A stretch of DNA of 64,000 nucleotides from Streptomyces sp. A2-16 (GCF_018128905.1 NZ_CP063808.1:4278001-4342000); one strand, 5' to 3'. Positions 25,538 through 34,973 are shown, counted from the first letter of the stretch. Translations and numbers: made by a program. The notes: a model not told the origin generated them from the sequence alone.

Positions 25538-26764
25538 TTACACCGCGACTATTCCCTCCATGCCGGATTCGGCGAAGGGAGGCAGTCCGGTGGCCGTGGT
25601 GACCTTAGTGAGGGAGCCGTTCCTGCCGATGCGGAAGCCGTCGACGGTGCCGGAGGTCCCGTTCTGTACGTACAGGAACCTCTCGTCCTGCGTCACCGCC
25701 AGGTCGATGACACCCTGGGACATGGCTGACGGCGGGGTGGCGATGCCGACCTCGTTGGTGAGCGCGAGCCGACCGTGGCGGTCGGTGCGGTATCCGGTGA
25801 CGGTCGAGTTGCCGGTGTTGCCGCCGTAGAAGAAGTCACCGGCGCGCTCCAGCCAGCACAGCGTGTTCTGACCGTTGGCCAGGGGCTTCTGGACGACCTT
25901 GAGGCGGCCGTCGGCGAGCACTTTGTATGTACTGACCGTGGACTTCTCGGCCTCGGCCACCAGCATCCGGCCCGCCTTGTCGAAGGTGATCGCGAACGGC
26001 ACGCCGCCGGCCGAGTCGTTGACCTTCGCCCGGTGTGCGGGACGTCCGTCGCGCCGCATGGGGAACACCTCGATGGTGTTGGCCGACTTCGTGGTGACGA
26101 CCAGCTCACGGCCACCCGGCGTGAACGCGACCTGGCCCGGCGAACTGCTGAACAGCGGCACCTTGTCATTCTTCAGCCCCAGGGAGCGATACGACCCGCT
26201 GAGCGGCTTGAGTCCGGTGGCCGTGATCCTGAAGCCCTGGACGCTTCCCGCGCCGCCCGCGTTCATGACGTAGGCGAGATCGCCGGACACCGCGATGGAC
26301 GAAGGGAAGTCCCCGCCCGAGCGCACCACGCGCCGGTCCGTCAGTTTCCGTCCCTCGACCCGGAACGAGGTCACGGTGCCGCTTCCCGCGTTGACTGCCA
26401 GCAGCAGATGCGAGCCGCGGTCGTAGACGAGTGAGCCCTGGGAGGCGAGGGAGTCGGTGGGTGCGTCGACCTGGTCGCCGCCCTTGCCGCCGGTCGCGTA
26501 GGTGCCCGCGGCGGTGAGCTTTCCGTCCTCGCCGCGCTTGAAGACGTGGATGGTGTTCCCGGCGAGCTCGTTGCCCTGTACGAAGACGGCGTGGTCGGCT
26601 CCCGCCTTGGCGCTCTTCGTTGTCGCGCCCTCGTGTGCGCGGGGGACTTCCCCCGCCGAGGCGATGGCCACCGTCGTCGCGACCGCCGCCGACGCGAGGA
26701 TGGCGGTCCCGGCGATGGCCATCCGGACCTGCGACTTCGACCTGCGCCTGTTATGCCTGCTCAC
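25538..26764 (-). CDS. Exported lactonase-like seven-bladed beta-propeller protein
   Basis: The protein has 408 residues. The GTG start at 26764 is 7 nt from GAGGAG and gives a signal sequence (about 1-37, RRRSKSQVRMAIAGTAILAS). The rest consists of repeated propeller blades of the YncE/6-phosphogluconolactonase type: NTIHVFKRGEDGKLTAAGTY, TVTSFRVEGRKL, TIEVFPMRRDGRP, TVSTYKVLADGRL, TVTGYRTDRHGRL, TVDGFRIGRNGSL. Such exported relatives have no firmly established substrate. It is not obviously linked to its neighbours. Confidence 0.78.
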   Translation of the reverse strand: MSRHNRRRSKSQVRMAIAGTAILASAAVATTVAIASAGEVPRAHEGATTKSAKAGADHAVFVQGNELAGNTIHVFKRGEDGKLTAAGTYATGGKGGDQVDAPTDSLASQGSLVYDRGSHLLLAVNAGSGTVTSFRVEGRKLTDRRVVRSGGDFPSSIAVSGDLAYVMNAGGAGSVQGFRITATGLKPLSGSYRSLGLKNDKVPLFSSSPGQVAFTPGGRELVVTTKSANTIEVFPMRRDGRPAHRAKVNDSAGGVPFAITFDKAGRMLVAEAEKSTVSTYKVLADGRLKVVQKPLANGQNTLCWLERAGDFFYGGNTGNSTVTGYRTDRHGRLALTNEVGIATPPSAMSQGVIDLAVTQDERFLYVQNGTSGTVDGFRIGRNGSLTKVTTATGLPPFAESGMEGIVAV

Positions 26765-26985
26765 GTCTGACTCCTCGTACTTCGGTGCCACCGCCGGTCG
26801 GTGACGTGCAGAGTCAGAGTTGCGTGTGGGGCGGGTGGGATGAAGGTGTTTCGGTCCCGCGTCAGCTTCCCGTAAGAACTTCCGCTTGCCCCGGAGAACT
26901 TGGTGCCGGTCCGGCCTTCGGCTCGCCTGGCACCCTAGCTGCTCATCCAGCGGCGAGAAGACCCGGCATGGTGGAGTGCGGCCGG

Positions 26986-27075
26986 GGGAGCTGTGGTCGC
27001 CCTGTCGACGACGGCCGGTCTGACCGGGGGCTTCGGCTACTGCGCGTACAGGCTGGCCAAGTTCGCCGTGCGGGA
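26986..27075 (+). pseudogene. Short-chain dehydrogenase (SDR) fragment
   Basis: Translation gives VVALSTTAGLTGGFGY followed by CAYRLAKFAVR. This matches the catalytic segment of SDR enzymes (Ser and the YxxxK motif, here YRLAK). No Rossmann N-terminus or C-terminal remainder is present. Confidence 0.5.
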
Positions 27076-27189
27076 GACAGGAGCCGTGACCGGCGCCTGT
27101 CACGCGGCTGTATCTCGTCGCATACATCACGAGCAGGACGGCGGGCGCGGTGCTCCCGTGTGGGGAGCTCGTGCTCCTGGCGTTCGCGT

Positions 27190-27286
27190 ATGCGAGTACT
27201 GCTGACTGGCGGATCCGGGTTCATCGGGTGTCATGTCGTCGAGGCGATGACCGTACGGGGGACGAGCCGGTCGTGTTCGATCTGCG
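27190..27286 (+). pseudogene. NAD-dependent epimerase/dehydratase N-terminal fragment
   Basis: From the ATG the frame reads MRVLLTGGSGFIGCHVVEAM, the TGxxGxxG dinucleotide-binding motif; after a one-base frameshift it continues as GDEPVVFDLR. The similarity stops at 27286, where a different gene fragment begins on the other strand. Confidence 0.65.
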
Positions 27287-27287
27287 T

Positions 27288-27428
27288 GGCGGCGTACGAC
27301 ACAAGGCCAGTTGTGAAGAGCACCGTGATCCCGCCGAGCAGCACGATACCGAGCACGGAGGTGAACCAGGGGCTGCGCAGCGGACTGCGCCAGAAACCGG
27401 GAGAGGTGGGGAGTCGATGGTCGCGCAT
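27288..27428 (-). pseudogene. N-terminal fragment of a membrane-bound molybdopterin oxidoreductase
   Basis: The minus strand from the ATG at 27428 encodes GFWRSPLRSPWFTSVLGIVL followed by LGGITVLFTTGLVSYAA. This resembles the first transmembrane helix of actinobacterial SuoX-type molybdopterin oxidoreductases. Similarity ends exactly where the epimerase fragment ends, so a deletion joined the two genes tail to tail. Confidence 0.55.
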
Positions 27429-27541
27429 GTCCCGACCGCAGGTCGGTACGGGCCGAGGACGGGGCCCGCAACTCATGACGAAATGCTGACGTCCAGGCTC
27501 AACGGAGCCTCCCCCCGCCCTCCCCGGCCTAGCGTGCCGGT

Positions 27542-28888
27542 GTGAACCGCGATCTTCTCCGCGACCTCTCCGCGGCCCTGGCCGCAGCGCTGCTCGTCAC
27601 GACGGCGGCTGTGATCGGCACCGTCCTAGAACACCGTTACGGAAACCTTCATGTCAGCTGGCCGCCGCTGTACGGCCATTGGGAGCCGCATGTCGGCCCC
27701 GGCACCCCCGCCGCGATCACGGTGGCCCTCGCAGTCGTCGCGTACGGGCCGCTCCTCGCCGCCCGGCTGCCCTGGCGCGCGCTGCTGTGCACTGCCTGGG
27801 GCACCGCCATGGCGTGGACGTTCTCGCTCGCCCTGGTCGACGGATGGCAGCGAGGAATCGCCCGGCGACTCACGACCAAGTACGAGTACCTCCAGGTCAT
27901 CGACCCCGTCAACCGCTTCCACGACATCCCCGCCGCCCTGCGGGATTTCACCCACCACATCCTGATCCACTCACCCGACGCCTGGCCCGCGCACGTCGCC
28001 GGACATCCCCCCGCCGCCACCCTCACCTTCGTCCTTCTCGACCGCATCGGGCTGGGCGGCGGGGCCTGGGCGGGCGTCTGGTGCATCACCGTCGGCGCGA
28101 CTGCGGCAGTTGCGGTCCTCATCACCGTACGAGCACTGTCCGGGGAGGCGCTCGCCCGCCGCGTCGCGCCCTTCCTGGTCCTGGCCCCGGCCGCAGTGTG
28201 GATGGGTACCTCCGCGGACGGGTACTTCGCGGCGGTGGCCGCCTGGGCCGTCGCGTTCTTCGCCCTCGCGGTCACGGGACTCCGGCCTCGGTCGGCTGGT
28301 CTCGCCTCCGGGCTCCTCTTCGGGCTCACCGCGTATCTCTCGTACGGGCTGACACTGTTCGCGGTGATCGCCGGTGGCGTCCTCCTGCTCGGCGCCCGAC
28401 GGCTCCGCCCCCTCCCCTACGTAATCACCGGATTCGTCGTCGTCCCGGCTTTGTTCACGCTCGCGGGCTTCAACTGGTGGGAGGCGTACCACCTGCTGGT
28501 CACCCGCTACTACCTAGGGGCCGGCGGTATCAGGCCCTACGGCTACTGGGTGTGGGCCAACCTCGCGTGCACGGCACTCGTCGTGGGCCCGGCGACGGTG
28601 GCCGGGCTGCGACGGTCCGTCGGGACTTCCATCCGCCAGGGTCTTCGCACGTGCCTGCGCCGCTCCACCGCCGAACCCCGTCTTGCCCTGCTCGTCCTCG
28701 CCACCCTGCTCGCGCTCCTCGCCGCCGACCTCTCCGGCATGAGCAAAGCGGAAACAGAGCGCATCTGGCTGCCGTTCGCCATGTGGTTGCTCCCGGCATG
28801 CGCCTTCCTGACCCGACCCCGCGCCTGGCTCACCGCCCAGGCCACCCTCGCCCTGGTCCTCAACCACCTGCTGCTGACGGGATGGTAA
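27542..28888 (+). CDS. Polytopic membrane protein (GT-C glycosyltransferase-like)
   Basis: The protein has 448 residues, starts with GTG, and has about ten predicted transmembrane helices. A large first extracytoplasmic loop contains WQRGIARRLTTKYEYLQVID, and HVAGHPP follows before helix four. Overall topology resembles actinobacterial mannosyltransferase-like proteins of the GT-C fold, but no diagnostic DxD was identified, so function is not assigned. Its 5' side faces the molybdopterin-oxidoreductase scrap, with which it was probably divergent. Confidence 0.7.
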   Translation: MNRDLLRDLSAALAAALLVTTAAVIGTVLEHRYGNLHVSWPPLYGHWEPHVGPGTPAAITVALAVVAYGPLLAARLPWRALLCTAWGTAMAWTFSLALVDGWQRGIARRLTTKYEYLQVIDPVNRFHDIPAALRDFTHHILIHSPDAWPAHVAGHPPAATLTFVLLDRIGLGGGAWAGVWCITVGATAAVAVLITVRALSGEALARRVAPFLVLAPAAVWMGTSADGYFAAVAAWAVAFFALAVTGLRPRSAGLASGLLFGLTAYLSYGLTLFAVIAGGVLLLGARRLRPLPYVITGFVVVPALFTLAGFNWWEAYHLLVTRYYLGAGGIRPYGYWVWANLACTALVVGPATVAGLRRSVGTSIRQGLRTCLRRSTAEPRLALLVLATLLALLAADLSGMSKAETERIWLPFAMWLLPACAFLTRPRAWLTAQATLALVLNHLLLTGW

Positions 28889-29013
28889 TCATGGCGACCC
28901 GGTTCAAGCCTGCGCGGAGAGCGTCACCGGTCACCGCAGCGGTCGCCCACCGCCGAATGCCTGCCATCCCGGGGGTGCCCCCATGTCTTTGGTCAAGGGG
29001 AACGGGGGTGTGC

Positions 29014-29262
29014 ACCAAGAGCACCGGCGGAAGCAACACCACCACCTACGCCTACGGGCAGTCCGACCGCCTGACTACGGCGAACACCGGCTCCGCCATG
29101 GCGACCTACGTCTACAACGGTGACGGGCTGCACACCTCCAAGACCGTCGGTGGATCACGACATCCTGCACCTGGGACGCCGAGGCAATCCCCAACCTGCT
29201 TTCCGACGGCACCACGGACTACGTGCACAGTCCCGCCGGCAGCACCCGACAACAATCCGAAG
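29014..29262 (+). pseudogene. RHS/YD-repeat protein fragment
   Basis: One frame reads TYAYGQSDRLTTANTGS and TYVYNGDGLHTSKTV. After a frameshift another reads SCTWDAEAIPNLLSDGTTDY and VHSPAGS. These are typical YD-repeat and core-end motifs of actinobacterial RHS polymorphic-toxin proteins. Only about 80 residues remain, with no start and no toxin domain. Confidence 0.75.
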
Positions 29263-29325
29263 AGATCAGTAACGGCGTTCGAGCACTGGACCGCCGACGA
29301 GCAGGACGAGCAGTGGCGCAAAGGA

Positions 29326-29358
29326 GACGGTCCCGGCCTGTGCCCGGCCGGGACCGTC
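29326..29358 (-). terminator. Terminator after the phosphoesterase gene
   Basis: A perfect 13-bp stem GACGGTCCCGGCC (29326-29338) pairs with 29346-29358 around a 7-nt loop and is followed on the minus strand by TCCTTTGC, 24 bases beyond the stop codon. Confidence 0.8.
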
Positions 29359-29381
29359 GGTTCTCGTCGGAGCGGAGGTAC

Positions 29382-31280
29382 TTACACGGCGGCCGGTGGG
29401 GCTCCGGCACGCGTCCGGCGCCGGCGCAGCGCGAACGCGGTGGTCATGGCTCCCGCGGTCAGGACACCCGCGCTGATGGCGATCGGCAGGGCCGGGGAGG
29501 TGGAGCTGCTGTCTGCGACGTTCTGCGCCTTGAGGTCCTGGACGTAGGCCGGGTACGGGGCGTGTGTGGAGGCGGACGTCGCCGTACGGCCGTAGTGGTG
29601 CGGGATCGGCTTCACGGACTTGACGGAGCCGTCCGAGTTCAGCAGCACCTGCTTGTTGTTGGGGTGCTTGAAGTCGAACATGCCGGTCAGGCTGCCCGCC
29701 CGCTGGTCGAAGGAGGCGTCGCCGATGCGGCCGGTGTGCCAATTGTTCTCGATGAACTTCGTGATCGACGTCTGCTCGGTGGCGGTGTGGTCGATCTTGT
29801 TGACCTTGCTGTAGGGGGAGATGGCCAGCAGGGGCTGGCGGGTGCCGGGACCGCAGCGGTCCGCGTAGCCGCCCTTGGCGGCCGGGCCCGCCTGGCAGGC
29901 GGCGCTGTCGAGGGCCTTGCCGTTGGAGCCGAGGGTGGAGTCCTTGGAGCCGTTGAGTACCTTCGAGGTGGCGTGGTCGTACCAGCCGTCTGAGTCGTCG
30001 TAGGCGACCATGACCGCGGTGGACTTCCACTCCGGGGACTGCTGGAGCGCGTTGATCTCCTTGACCAGGAAGTGCTGCTCGTCGACCGGGTCGGAGTAGC
30101 CGGCGTGGCCGTCCTGGTACTCGGCGGCCTTCAGGAAGCTCACCGCGGGCAGGTTCCCGGCCTTGAGGACGGCGTCGAAGTCGGTGAGGTCGTAGTTGTG
30201 GTTGGCCCGGCCGTTGTGCCCGATCTCGGCGATGCTCTTCGGGGCGAGGTGGTGCGGGTTGGCCGTCGACTTGTAGTAGGCGAACGGGTTGTGATGGGGG
30301 CTGTAGTCCTCCACCGCCGCGCCGCCGACGTTGGTGTGGGTGGTGCCGGCGCACTTCGCGTAGTCGTCGCTCGTGCCGTTCCAGGCGGTGGACGGACGGA
30401 AGCCGCCCTGGAACCAACCCCAGCTCACGCCCTTGGCGTTGAGGAGGTCACCGATGTTCTTGCCCTGCATCGACGCGAGCGCGCTGGTGGCGGTGTGGTC
30501 CTTGTCCGCGCAGTCGTCGTAGGCCGGGTCGGGGTCGTTGATGACGGTGCCGACACCCTTGGCGTTGGGGGAGACGACGGTGTACGAGTCGGGCTTCGAG
30601 GTCTGCTTCGGGTTCTCCGTGCCGGAGGCCGGGTCGACGGAGATCACACCGTGGGTCTGGCCGGAGACCAGATTGAGCGCACCGGGGGTGGAAGGGCCGT
30701 AGACCGAGCTGAACGACTTGTCGTTGAGCGCGTAGTGCTGGGCGTAGTTCCACAGGCCGGTGACGGTGTTGCCGTCGTAGTAGTCCATCACCAGGCCGGG
30801 CTCGCCGAAGAGCCCGGTGCACTTGCTGACCTCGGTGTTCTCGACGTACTTGTCGGCCCTGCCGCCGTCGGCCGCGTACTGCTCGGGACCGTAGGAGTGG
30901 TTCTGGTCGCAGGTCATCGCCTGTGAACCGGCCAGCCGCTTGGGCGCGTAGAGGTTCGGGTTCTTCTTCAGCAGCCCGGAGTTGAGGAGGTTGTTCGCCT
31001 TCGAGGTGTGCGCCGCCGCCTTGAACTTCGTGCCGTCGGTGTTCGCGGCCTGCGGGTAGGTGGCGAAGTAGTGGTCGAACGACACGTTCTCGTCGTAGAT
31101 CACCACCACGTGCTTGATCGGTGTCGCGGTGCGCGTCGCGGAGTGGCCGGGGCCACCGTGCGCCGAGGCCGCGAAGGCGGGGGCCGTACCTCCCGCGGTC
31201 GCCAGGGCGGCGGCGCCGAGCAGGGCGCCCACGCGGGCCAGCCGGCCTCGCGCGCCGGGAGTTCTACCTGTGCCGATCAT
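29382..31280 (-). CDS. Exported phosphoesterase family protein (phospholipase C/acid phosphatase type), membrane-anchored
   Basis: The protein has 632 residues with a signal peptide (1-40, ARGRLARVGALLGAAALA). The phosphoesterase domain opens with IKHVVVIYDENVSFDHYFAT, the metal-binding motif of this family, and contains AYDDSDGWYDHA and the SPYSK motif. A C-terminal hydrophobic helix (about 600-622) followed by RRRRTR suggests cell-surface anchoring. It probably cleaves phosphate esters or phospholipids outside the cell. The ATG at 31280 was preferred over upstream codons because it begins the signal peptide and follows GAAAGG. Confidence 0.85.
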   Translation of the reverse strand: MIGTGRTPGARGRLARVGALLGAAALATAGGTAPAFAASAHGGPGHSATRTATPIKHVVVIYDENVSFDHYFATYPQAANTDGTKFKAAAHTSKANNLLNSGLLKKNPNLYAPKRLAGSQAMTCDQNHSYGPEQYAADGGRADKYVENTEVSKCTGLFGEPGLVMDYYDGNTVTGLWNYAQHYALNDKSFSSVYGPSTPGALNLVSGQTHGVISVDPASGTENPKQTSKPDSYTVVSPNAKGVGTVINDPDPAYDDCADKDHTATSALASMQGKNIGDLLNAKGVSWGWFQGGFRPSTAWNGTSDDYAKCAGTTHTNVGGAAVEDYSPHHNPFAYYKSTANPHHLAPKSIAEIGHNGRANHNYDLTDFDAVLKAGNLPAVSFLKAAEYQDGHAGYSDPVDEQHFLVKEINALQQSPEWKSTAVMVAYDDSDGWYDHATSKVLNGSKDSTLGSNGKALDSAACQAGPAAKGGYADRCGPGTRQPLLAISPYSKVNKIDHTATEQTSITKFIENNWHTGRIGDASFDQRAGSLTGMFDFKHPNNKQVLLNSDGSVKSVKPIPHHYGRTATSASTHAPYPAYVQDLKAQNVADSSSTSPALPIAISAGVLTAGAMTTAFALRRRRTRAGAPPAAV

Positions 31281-31464
31281 GCTGTCTGGCCTTTCGAGAG
31301 CACTGCGTTCCGCTGCCACGACATCCGTGGCCATGGCATCCACAACGGGATCCTGGGTCATCGTGTCGACGGACGGGGGAGCGACAACGACGGGTGGGCG
31401 AATGTTGGGTCAGGAAGTCCTCATGGTTCTTTGGGCTGTTCTTGACCGGTATCGGGCGGCGAGA

Positions 31465-32670
31465 TCAAGCCAGGAGTCCGCGTCCCAGCCAGTCGGACGC
31501 GTCCCGCACTCCGGGCAGGGCGAAGAAGTAGCCGCCGCCGAACGGGGAGACGTAGTCGACCAGCGGCTCACCGGCCAGCCTCTTCTGCACGGTCTCGAAC
31601 TGGCGGGAGAGGTCCTGCTGGTAGCAACAGAACAGCAGGCCCATGTCGAGGTTGCCGTTGGAGTCCAGGCCCCGGTCGTAGTTGTAGCCGCGGCGCAGGA
31701 TGCGCTGGTCCTCGGTGGCCGGGGTGCGTGGGTTGGCCAGCCGGATGTGGCTGTCCAGCGGGATGATGTCGCCTTTGGGGTCCTGGGCGTACTGGGGGAC
31801 GTCCTTCTCGTGCCGCCCGTCCAGCGGCGCGCCGGTGTCGCGGGCGCGGCCGAACATGCGCTCCTGCTCGGTGAGGGAGACCCGGTCCCAGAACTCCACC
31901 AGCATCCGGATCAGCCGTACGACCTGATAGCTGCCGCCGGTCGCCCAGCCGGGTTCGCCGCTGTCGGTGCCCACCCACACCAGTCGGTCCATCGCACGGG
32001 CGTCCCGCACGCTCGGGTTGGCAGTGCCGTCCATGAAGCCCAGGTGGTTGCGCGGGGTGCCGGAGGGACGGGGCGGGCTGACGAAGCCGTCCATCCGCCA
32101 GCGTGCCTGCATGCCGCCGCGGGTGTGCCGGGTGACGTCGCGCAGGGCGTGCAGCACGGTGTCCGTGCTCGCGGCGCACAACTGCACGCTCAGGTCGCCG
32201 TGGCACCAGGCCGCGTCCAGGTCGTCGTCCGGGAAGGACGGCATGGCGGCGAGGCGGTGCGGCTTGCGGTTCGCGAGGCCGTAGCGGTCGTCGAAGAGGG
32301 AGGCGCCGACGCCGACGGTGACGGTCAGCCCGTCGGCCGGGACGTCCGTGCCCAGGGTGCCGGAGTCGGCCGGGGGAGCGGTGATGCCGAGTGGCTCCGG
32401 GCTGCCGCCGGTGGTGAGGAATCGGGCCCGGTCGGTGAGCGCGCGCAGCAGGTCGGTCAGTTCACGGCGGTCGGCCGCGGTGGTGTCGAAGGAGACGAAG
32501 GCGGTGGCACGCTGCGCCGGGGTGGTGATCCCGGCCTGGTGGCGGCCGTGGAAGGGCACACTCGCGCTCGTCCGCTCGGCGGTGGCGGTGCCGTGGTCGG
32601 CGGCCACGAGCCCTGTGCCGGCCACGGCGGCCGCGCCCGCCAGGAAACCCCTGCGGCCCACGGTGCTCAC
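31465..32670 (-). CDS. efeB: EfeB, Tat-exported DyP-type heme peroxidase
   Basis: The protein has 401 residues. VGRRGFLAGAAAVAGTG is a twin-arginine signal. The DyP domain has the GFMDGTANP motif (211-219) with the catalytic Asp214, and the C-terminal part contains IRLANPRTP and LLFCCYQQD. EfeB oxidises ferrous iron and may act on heme at the cell surface as part of the EfeUOB iron system. The GTG start follows GGAGG by 5 nt and overlaps the efeO stop by 4 bases (GTGA), so the two are translationally coupled. Confidence 0.93.
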   Translation of the reverse strand: MSTVGRRGFLAGAAAVAGTGLVAADHGTATAERTSASVPFHGRHQAGITTPAQRATAFVSFDTTAADRRELTDLLRALTDRARFLTTGGSPEPLGITAPPADSGTLGTDVPADGLTVTVGVGASLFDDRYGLANRKPHRLAAMPSFPDDDLDAAWCHGDLSVQLCAASTDTVLHALRDVTRHTRGGMQARWRMDGFVSPPRPSGTPRNHLGFMDGTANPSVRDARAMDRLVWVGTDSGEPGWATGGSYQVVRLIRMLVEFWDRVSLTEQERMFGRARDTGAPLDGRHEKDVPQYAQDPKGDIIPLDSHIRLANPRTPATEDQRILRRGYNYDRGLDSNGNLDMGLLFCCYQQDLSRQFETVQKRLAGEPLVDYVSPFGGGYFFALPGVRDASDWLGRGLLA

Positions 32671-33926
32671 GAGGTCCTCCGTACGTCGGTGAGGGCGGCC
32701 ACGTCCGCGAGCCGCTCGACGAGTTCGCCCAGGTCCGCGTCGACCCTCTCCCGCTGGGCCAGGGTGAGGCCCGACAGCGGAGTCCAATGGCCGCCGTGGC
32801 TGAAGCCGTCGAGAGTGTGCCGGGCGCGGTCCATCCAGGAGTCGAGCCCGGCGAGGCCGCTGTCGCGGGTCTTCAGCAGCGGGCGCAGAAAGCCGAGCAG
32901 TACGCGGGTGCCGTCGAGGTTGGCGCGGGCGGTGGCCAGGTTGGTGCCGCTGCCGTAGTCGGTGCGGCCGGTCAGTTCGAACTGCACGGTGTTCTCCAGG
33001 ATCTCGTGCGCGCGCAGGCCGACGTCGGCCGGGTCCATCCGCTCGTCGGGCCAGCTGTCGCGCAACGCGTGCACGGCCGCGGCGAGCCGGTCTGCCGGGC
33101 CGCGCAGACCGCTCGCCGACTCGCCGTGCCACAGCCCGTACTCAAGACGGTGGAACCCGGCGAAGTCCTTGTCGCGCACCCCGCCGGACAGTCCGGCCGT
33201 GGTCCCGTTGATCTCCGCGTCGGCGTCGCCGAAGGTGCCGTAGGCCGCGCCCATCCGCTCGTACACCAGATGCGCGGGCAGCCAGGCGGCACGGGCCGCG
33301 GCGAGGTCCCCGCGGTCGACGGCGGCACGCAGCACGTCCGTCTTCTCCGCCAGCTCGACCGTGCGGGCCCCGATCCACTTCTGGTAGGCCAGTGTGGGCG
33401 GGATGAGCTCCTGCTGGGAGACGGGGACGGCGGCCGGACCGTTCGTCACCGTCGAGCCCGTGATCCGGACGGTGGGGCCGGTGACGGCGTCCGCGTCGTC
33501 GGGCAGGCACTTGAAGGCGTACGAGCCGTTGCCGAGGGTCACCGGCATCGGCCGGACGGTACCGGGGGCGAGCCCCTCGATCTCGCCGTAGACGGCGCCG
33601 GTCCGCGGGTCGGTCAGGTACACCTCGGCCGCCGTGCCGGAGGTGTTGCTCAGGTCGAACACCTGCCGCCCGGGCTCCGGGTGGGTCCAGCCGTGGCCGC
33701 AGCCCGAGGCGGCGACGTCGACGGTGGTGTGCCGCAGACCGTCGGTCGTGGCGGGCCTGTGGGTGCCGCCACCGGAGCCTCCGGCGGCGAGCGCGCCCGC
33801 CGTCACGGCCGCTGCGGCCACCAGGGCGCCGCCCGTGAGCAGCGCGGTGCGCCGCCGGGCGGGAGTGCCGGGCGGGGGTGTGGCGGAGCGGGATTCGGCT
33901 GCGGTGTCGAGGGCGGCTTCGGGCAC
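32667..33926 (-). CDS. efeO: EfeO, cupredoxin-M75 iron-uptake component
   Basis: The protein has 419 residues. After a basic N-terminus an uncleaved or cleaved signal helix (26-50) is followed by a cupredoxin-like domain (about 65-157) and an EfeO/M75 domain (170-415) with the metal motif HRLEYGLWHG (His259, Glu262). It is the periplasmic or cell-wall iron-binding partner of EfeU and EfeB. The GTG start has GGAGG 7 nt upstream. It is the first gene of the efeOB pair, and no EfeU permease gene is adjacent. Confidence 0.92.
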   Translation of the reverse strand: MPEAALDTAAESRSATPPPGTPARRRTALLTGGALVAAAAVTAGALAAGGSGGGTHRPATTDGLRHTTVDVAASGCGHGWTHPEPGRQVFDLSNTSGTAAEVYLTDPRTGAVYGEIEGLAPGTVRPMPVTLGNGSYAFKCLPDDADAVTGPTVRITGSTVTNGPAAVPVSQQELIPPTLAYQKWIGARTVELAEKTDVLRAAVDRGDLAAARAAWLPAHLVYERMGAAYGTFGDADAEINGTTAGLSGGVRDKDFAGFHRLEYGLWHGESASGLRGPADRLAAAVHALRDSWPDERMDPADVGLRAHEILENTVQFELTGRTDYGSGTNLATARANLDGTRVLLGFLRPLLKTRDSGLAGLDSWMDRARHTLDGFSHGGHWTPLSGLTLAQRERVDADLGELVERLADVAALTDVRRTS

Positions 33927-34204
33927 GCCGGGCCTCCGGGAAGTCGTACGAAATTGAGGCGGCGCAGATGAGCCTATGCAGGTCGGAGGGGCCGTGACCG
34001 CGTTCCTGGCCAGATCCTGACCAGAGGAAGAGCCAGAATTCGCACGCAGTTCATCCAGCCATCTGACGGAGTCATGACCGGAGCGGCTTCGACATTACGG
34101 TGATAACCACAGGGGTCCAGGGGGTGCAAGTATCGGATGCGTGGAGCAGGGTGTGGACAGTCGCAGGGCAAGTAGCCCGGGCTATCCATCTATTGGGGGG
34201 ATTC

Positions 34205-34951
34205 ATGATCCACATCACGCTCGGGGCGATGCGCTACGTCAACCCGGAGGAGGACCAACTGGGCCGTGACCATGTCGGCTGGGACCCGAACATGGACGAC
34301 GAGGCACTGTTCCGCGCCAACCGCGGATGCTGGGTTCTGGGCGAACGGGCCGACCGGGAGAAGTACGCCCTGCTGTCCTCTCGGGGCGTCGTGCGCCAGG
34401 CGATCGAGATCGACCAGCTGGTTCCGGTGTCCGGCGGCCGCCGTGCGATCGAGGGCCGATTTCTCGGGGCCGGACACCCTGTCCACGACGCGTACGTCGG
34501 AAAGCCCCAACCCGTCGAGCCGACCCGCAACCCGGTGACGTACTTCGAGTCTGCGCACGCGGCCCGGTTGTGCGGTTGCGGCTGCGGCGCGCCGGTCACC
34601 CTGGGCTGGTTCCTGACCGGGCACGACCAGAAGGCCCTCCATGACCGCGTCGCCAAGATCGGCACGGTTCGCGAGTTCATCGACTGGTTCGACCGCATCT
34701 ATGCCGAAGATGTCCGGACCATGTCGTCCAGGATCGTCTCCATCACTCCGCACGCGAACGACAAGAAGGCGTGCAGCGCGCATGGTGTCTCGGCGAAGTG
34801 CACACCCCTCATCGCCGATGTGGTGCTGAGCGACGCCGGCAGCGAGCACGTGGAATGGGCCGTCTGTGCCCGCTGGCTCCGGGAGAACCCCGACGCGGTG
34901 ACCTGGTTGGAAAGCCGTCCGGAAGCCGCAGTGCTGTTGGACGCCCCCTGA
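34205..34951 (+). CDS. Conserved hypothetical protein with CGCGCG and GHDQKA motifs
   Basis: The protein has 248 residues and no signal peptide or membrane segment. The N-terminal 100 residues (NRGCWVLGERADREKYALLS, EGRFLGAGHPVHDAY) resemble a small beta-barrel. A Cys cluster at 123-127 (LCGCGCG) is followed by FLTGHDQKALHDR (136-148), a pattern I know from uncharacterised actinobacterial proteins and which may bind metal. The start was chosen for the GGGGGG four nt upstream of the ATG. The gene ends 22 bases from a convergent GIY-YIG gene. Function not known. Confidence 0.65.
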   Translation: MIHITLGAMRYVNPEEDQLGRDHVGWDPNMDDEALFRANRGCWVLGERADREKYALLSSRGVVRQAIEIDQLVPVSGGRRAIEGRFLGAGHPVHDAYVGKPQPVEPTRNPVTYFESAHAARLCGCGCGAPVTLGWFLTGHDQKALHDRVAKIGTVREFIDWFDRIYAEDVRTMSSRIVSITPHANDKKACSAHGVSAKCTPLIADVVLSDAGSEHVEWAVCARWLRENPDAVTWLESRPEAAVLLDAP

Positions 34952-34973
34952 TCCCCTTCGGGAGCCGGAGGTG

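Noticed and set aside
27679..29547. Long plus-strand frame overlapping the membrane-protein gene
   Set aside because: The first part is an Arg/Pro-rich shadow of the membrane-protein gene; only its end coincides with the RHS relic, which is frameshifted.
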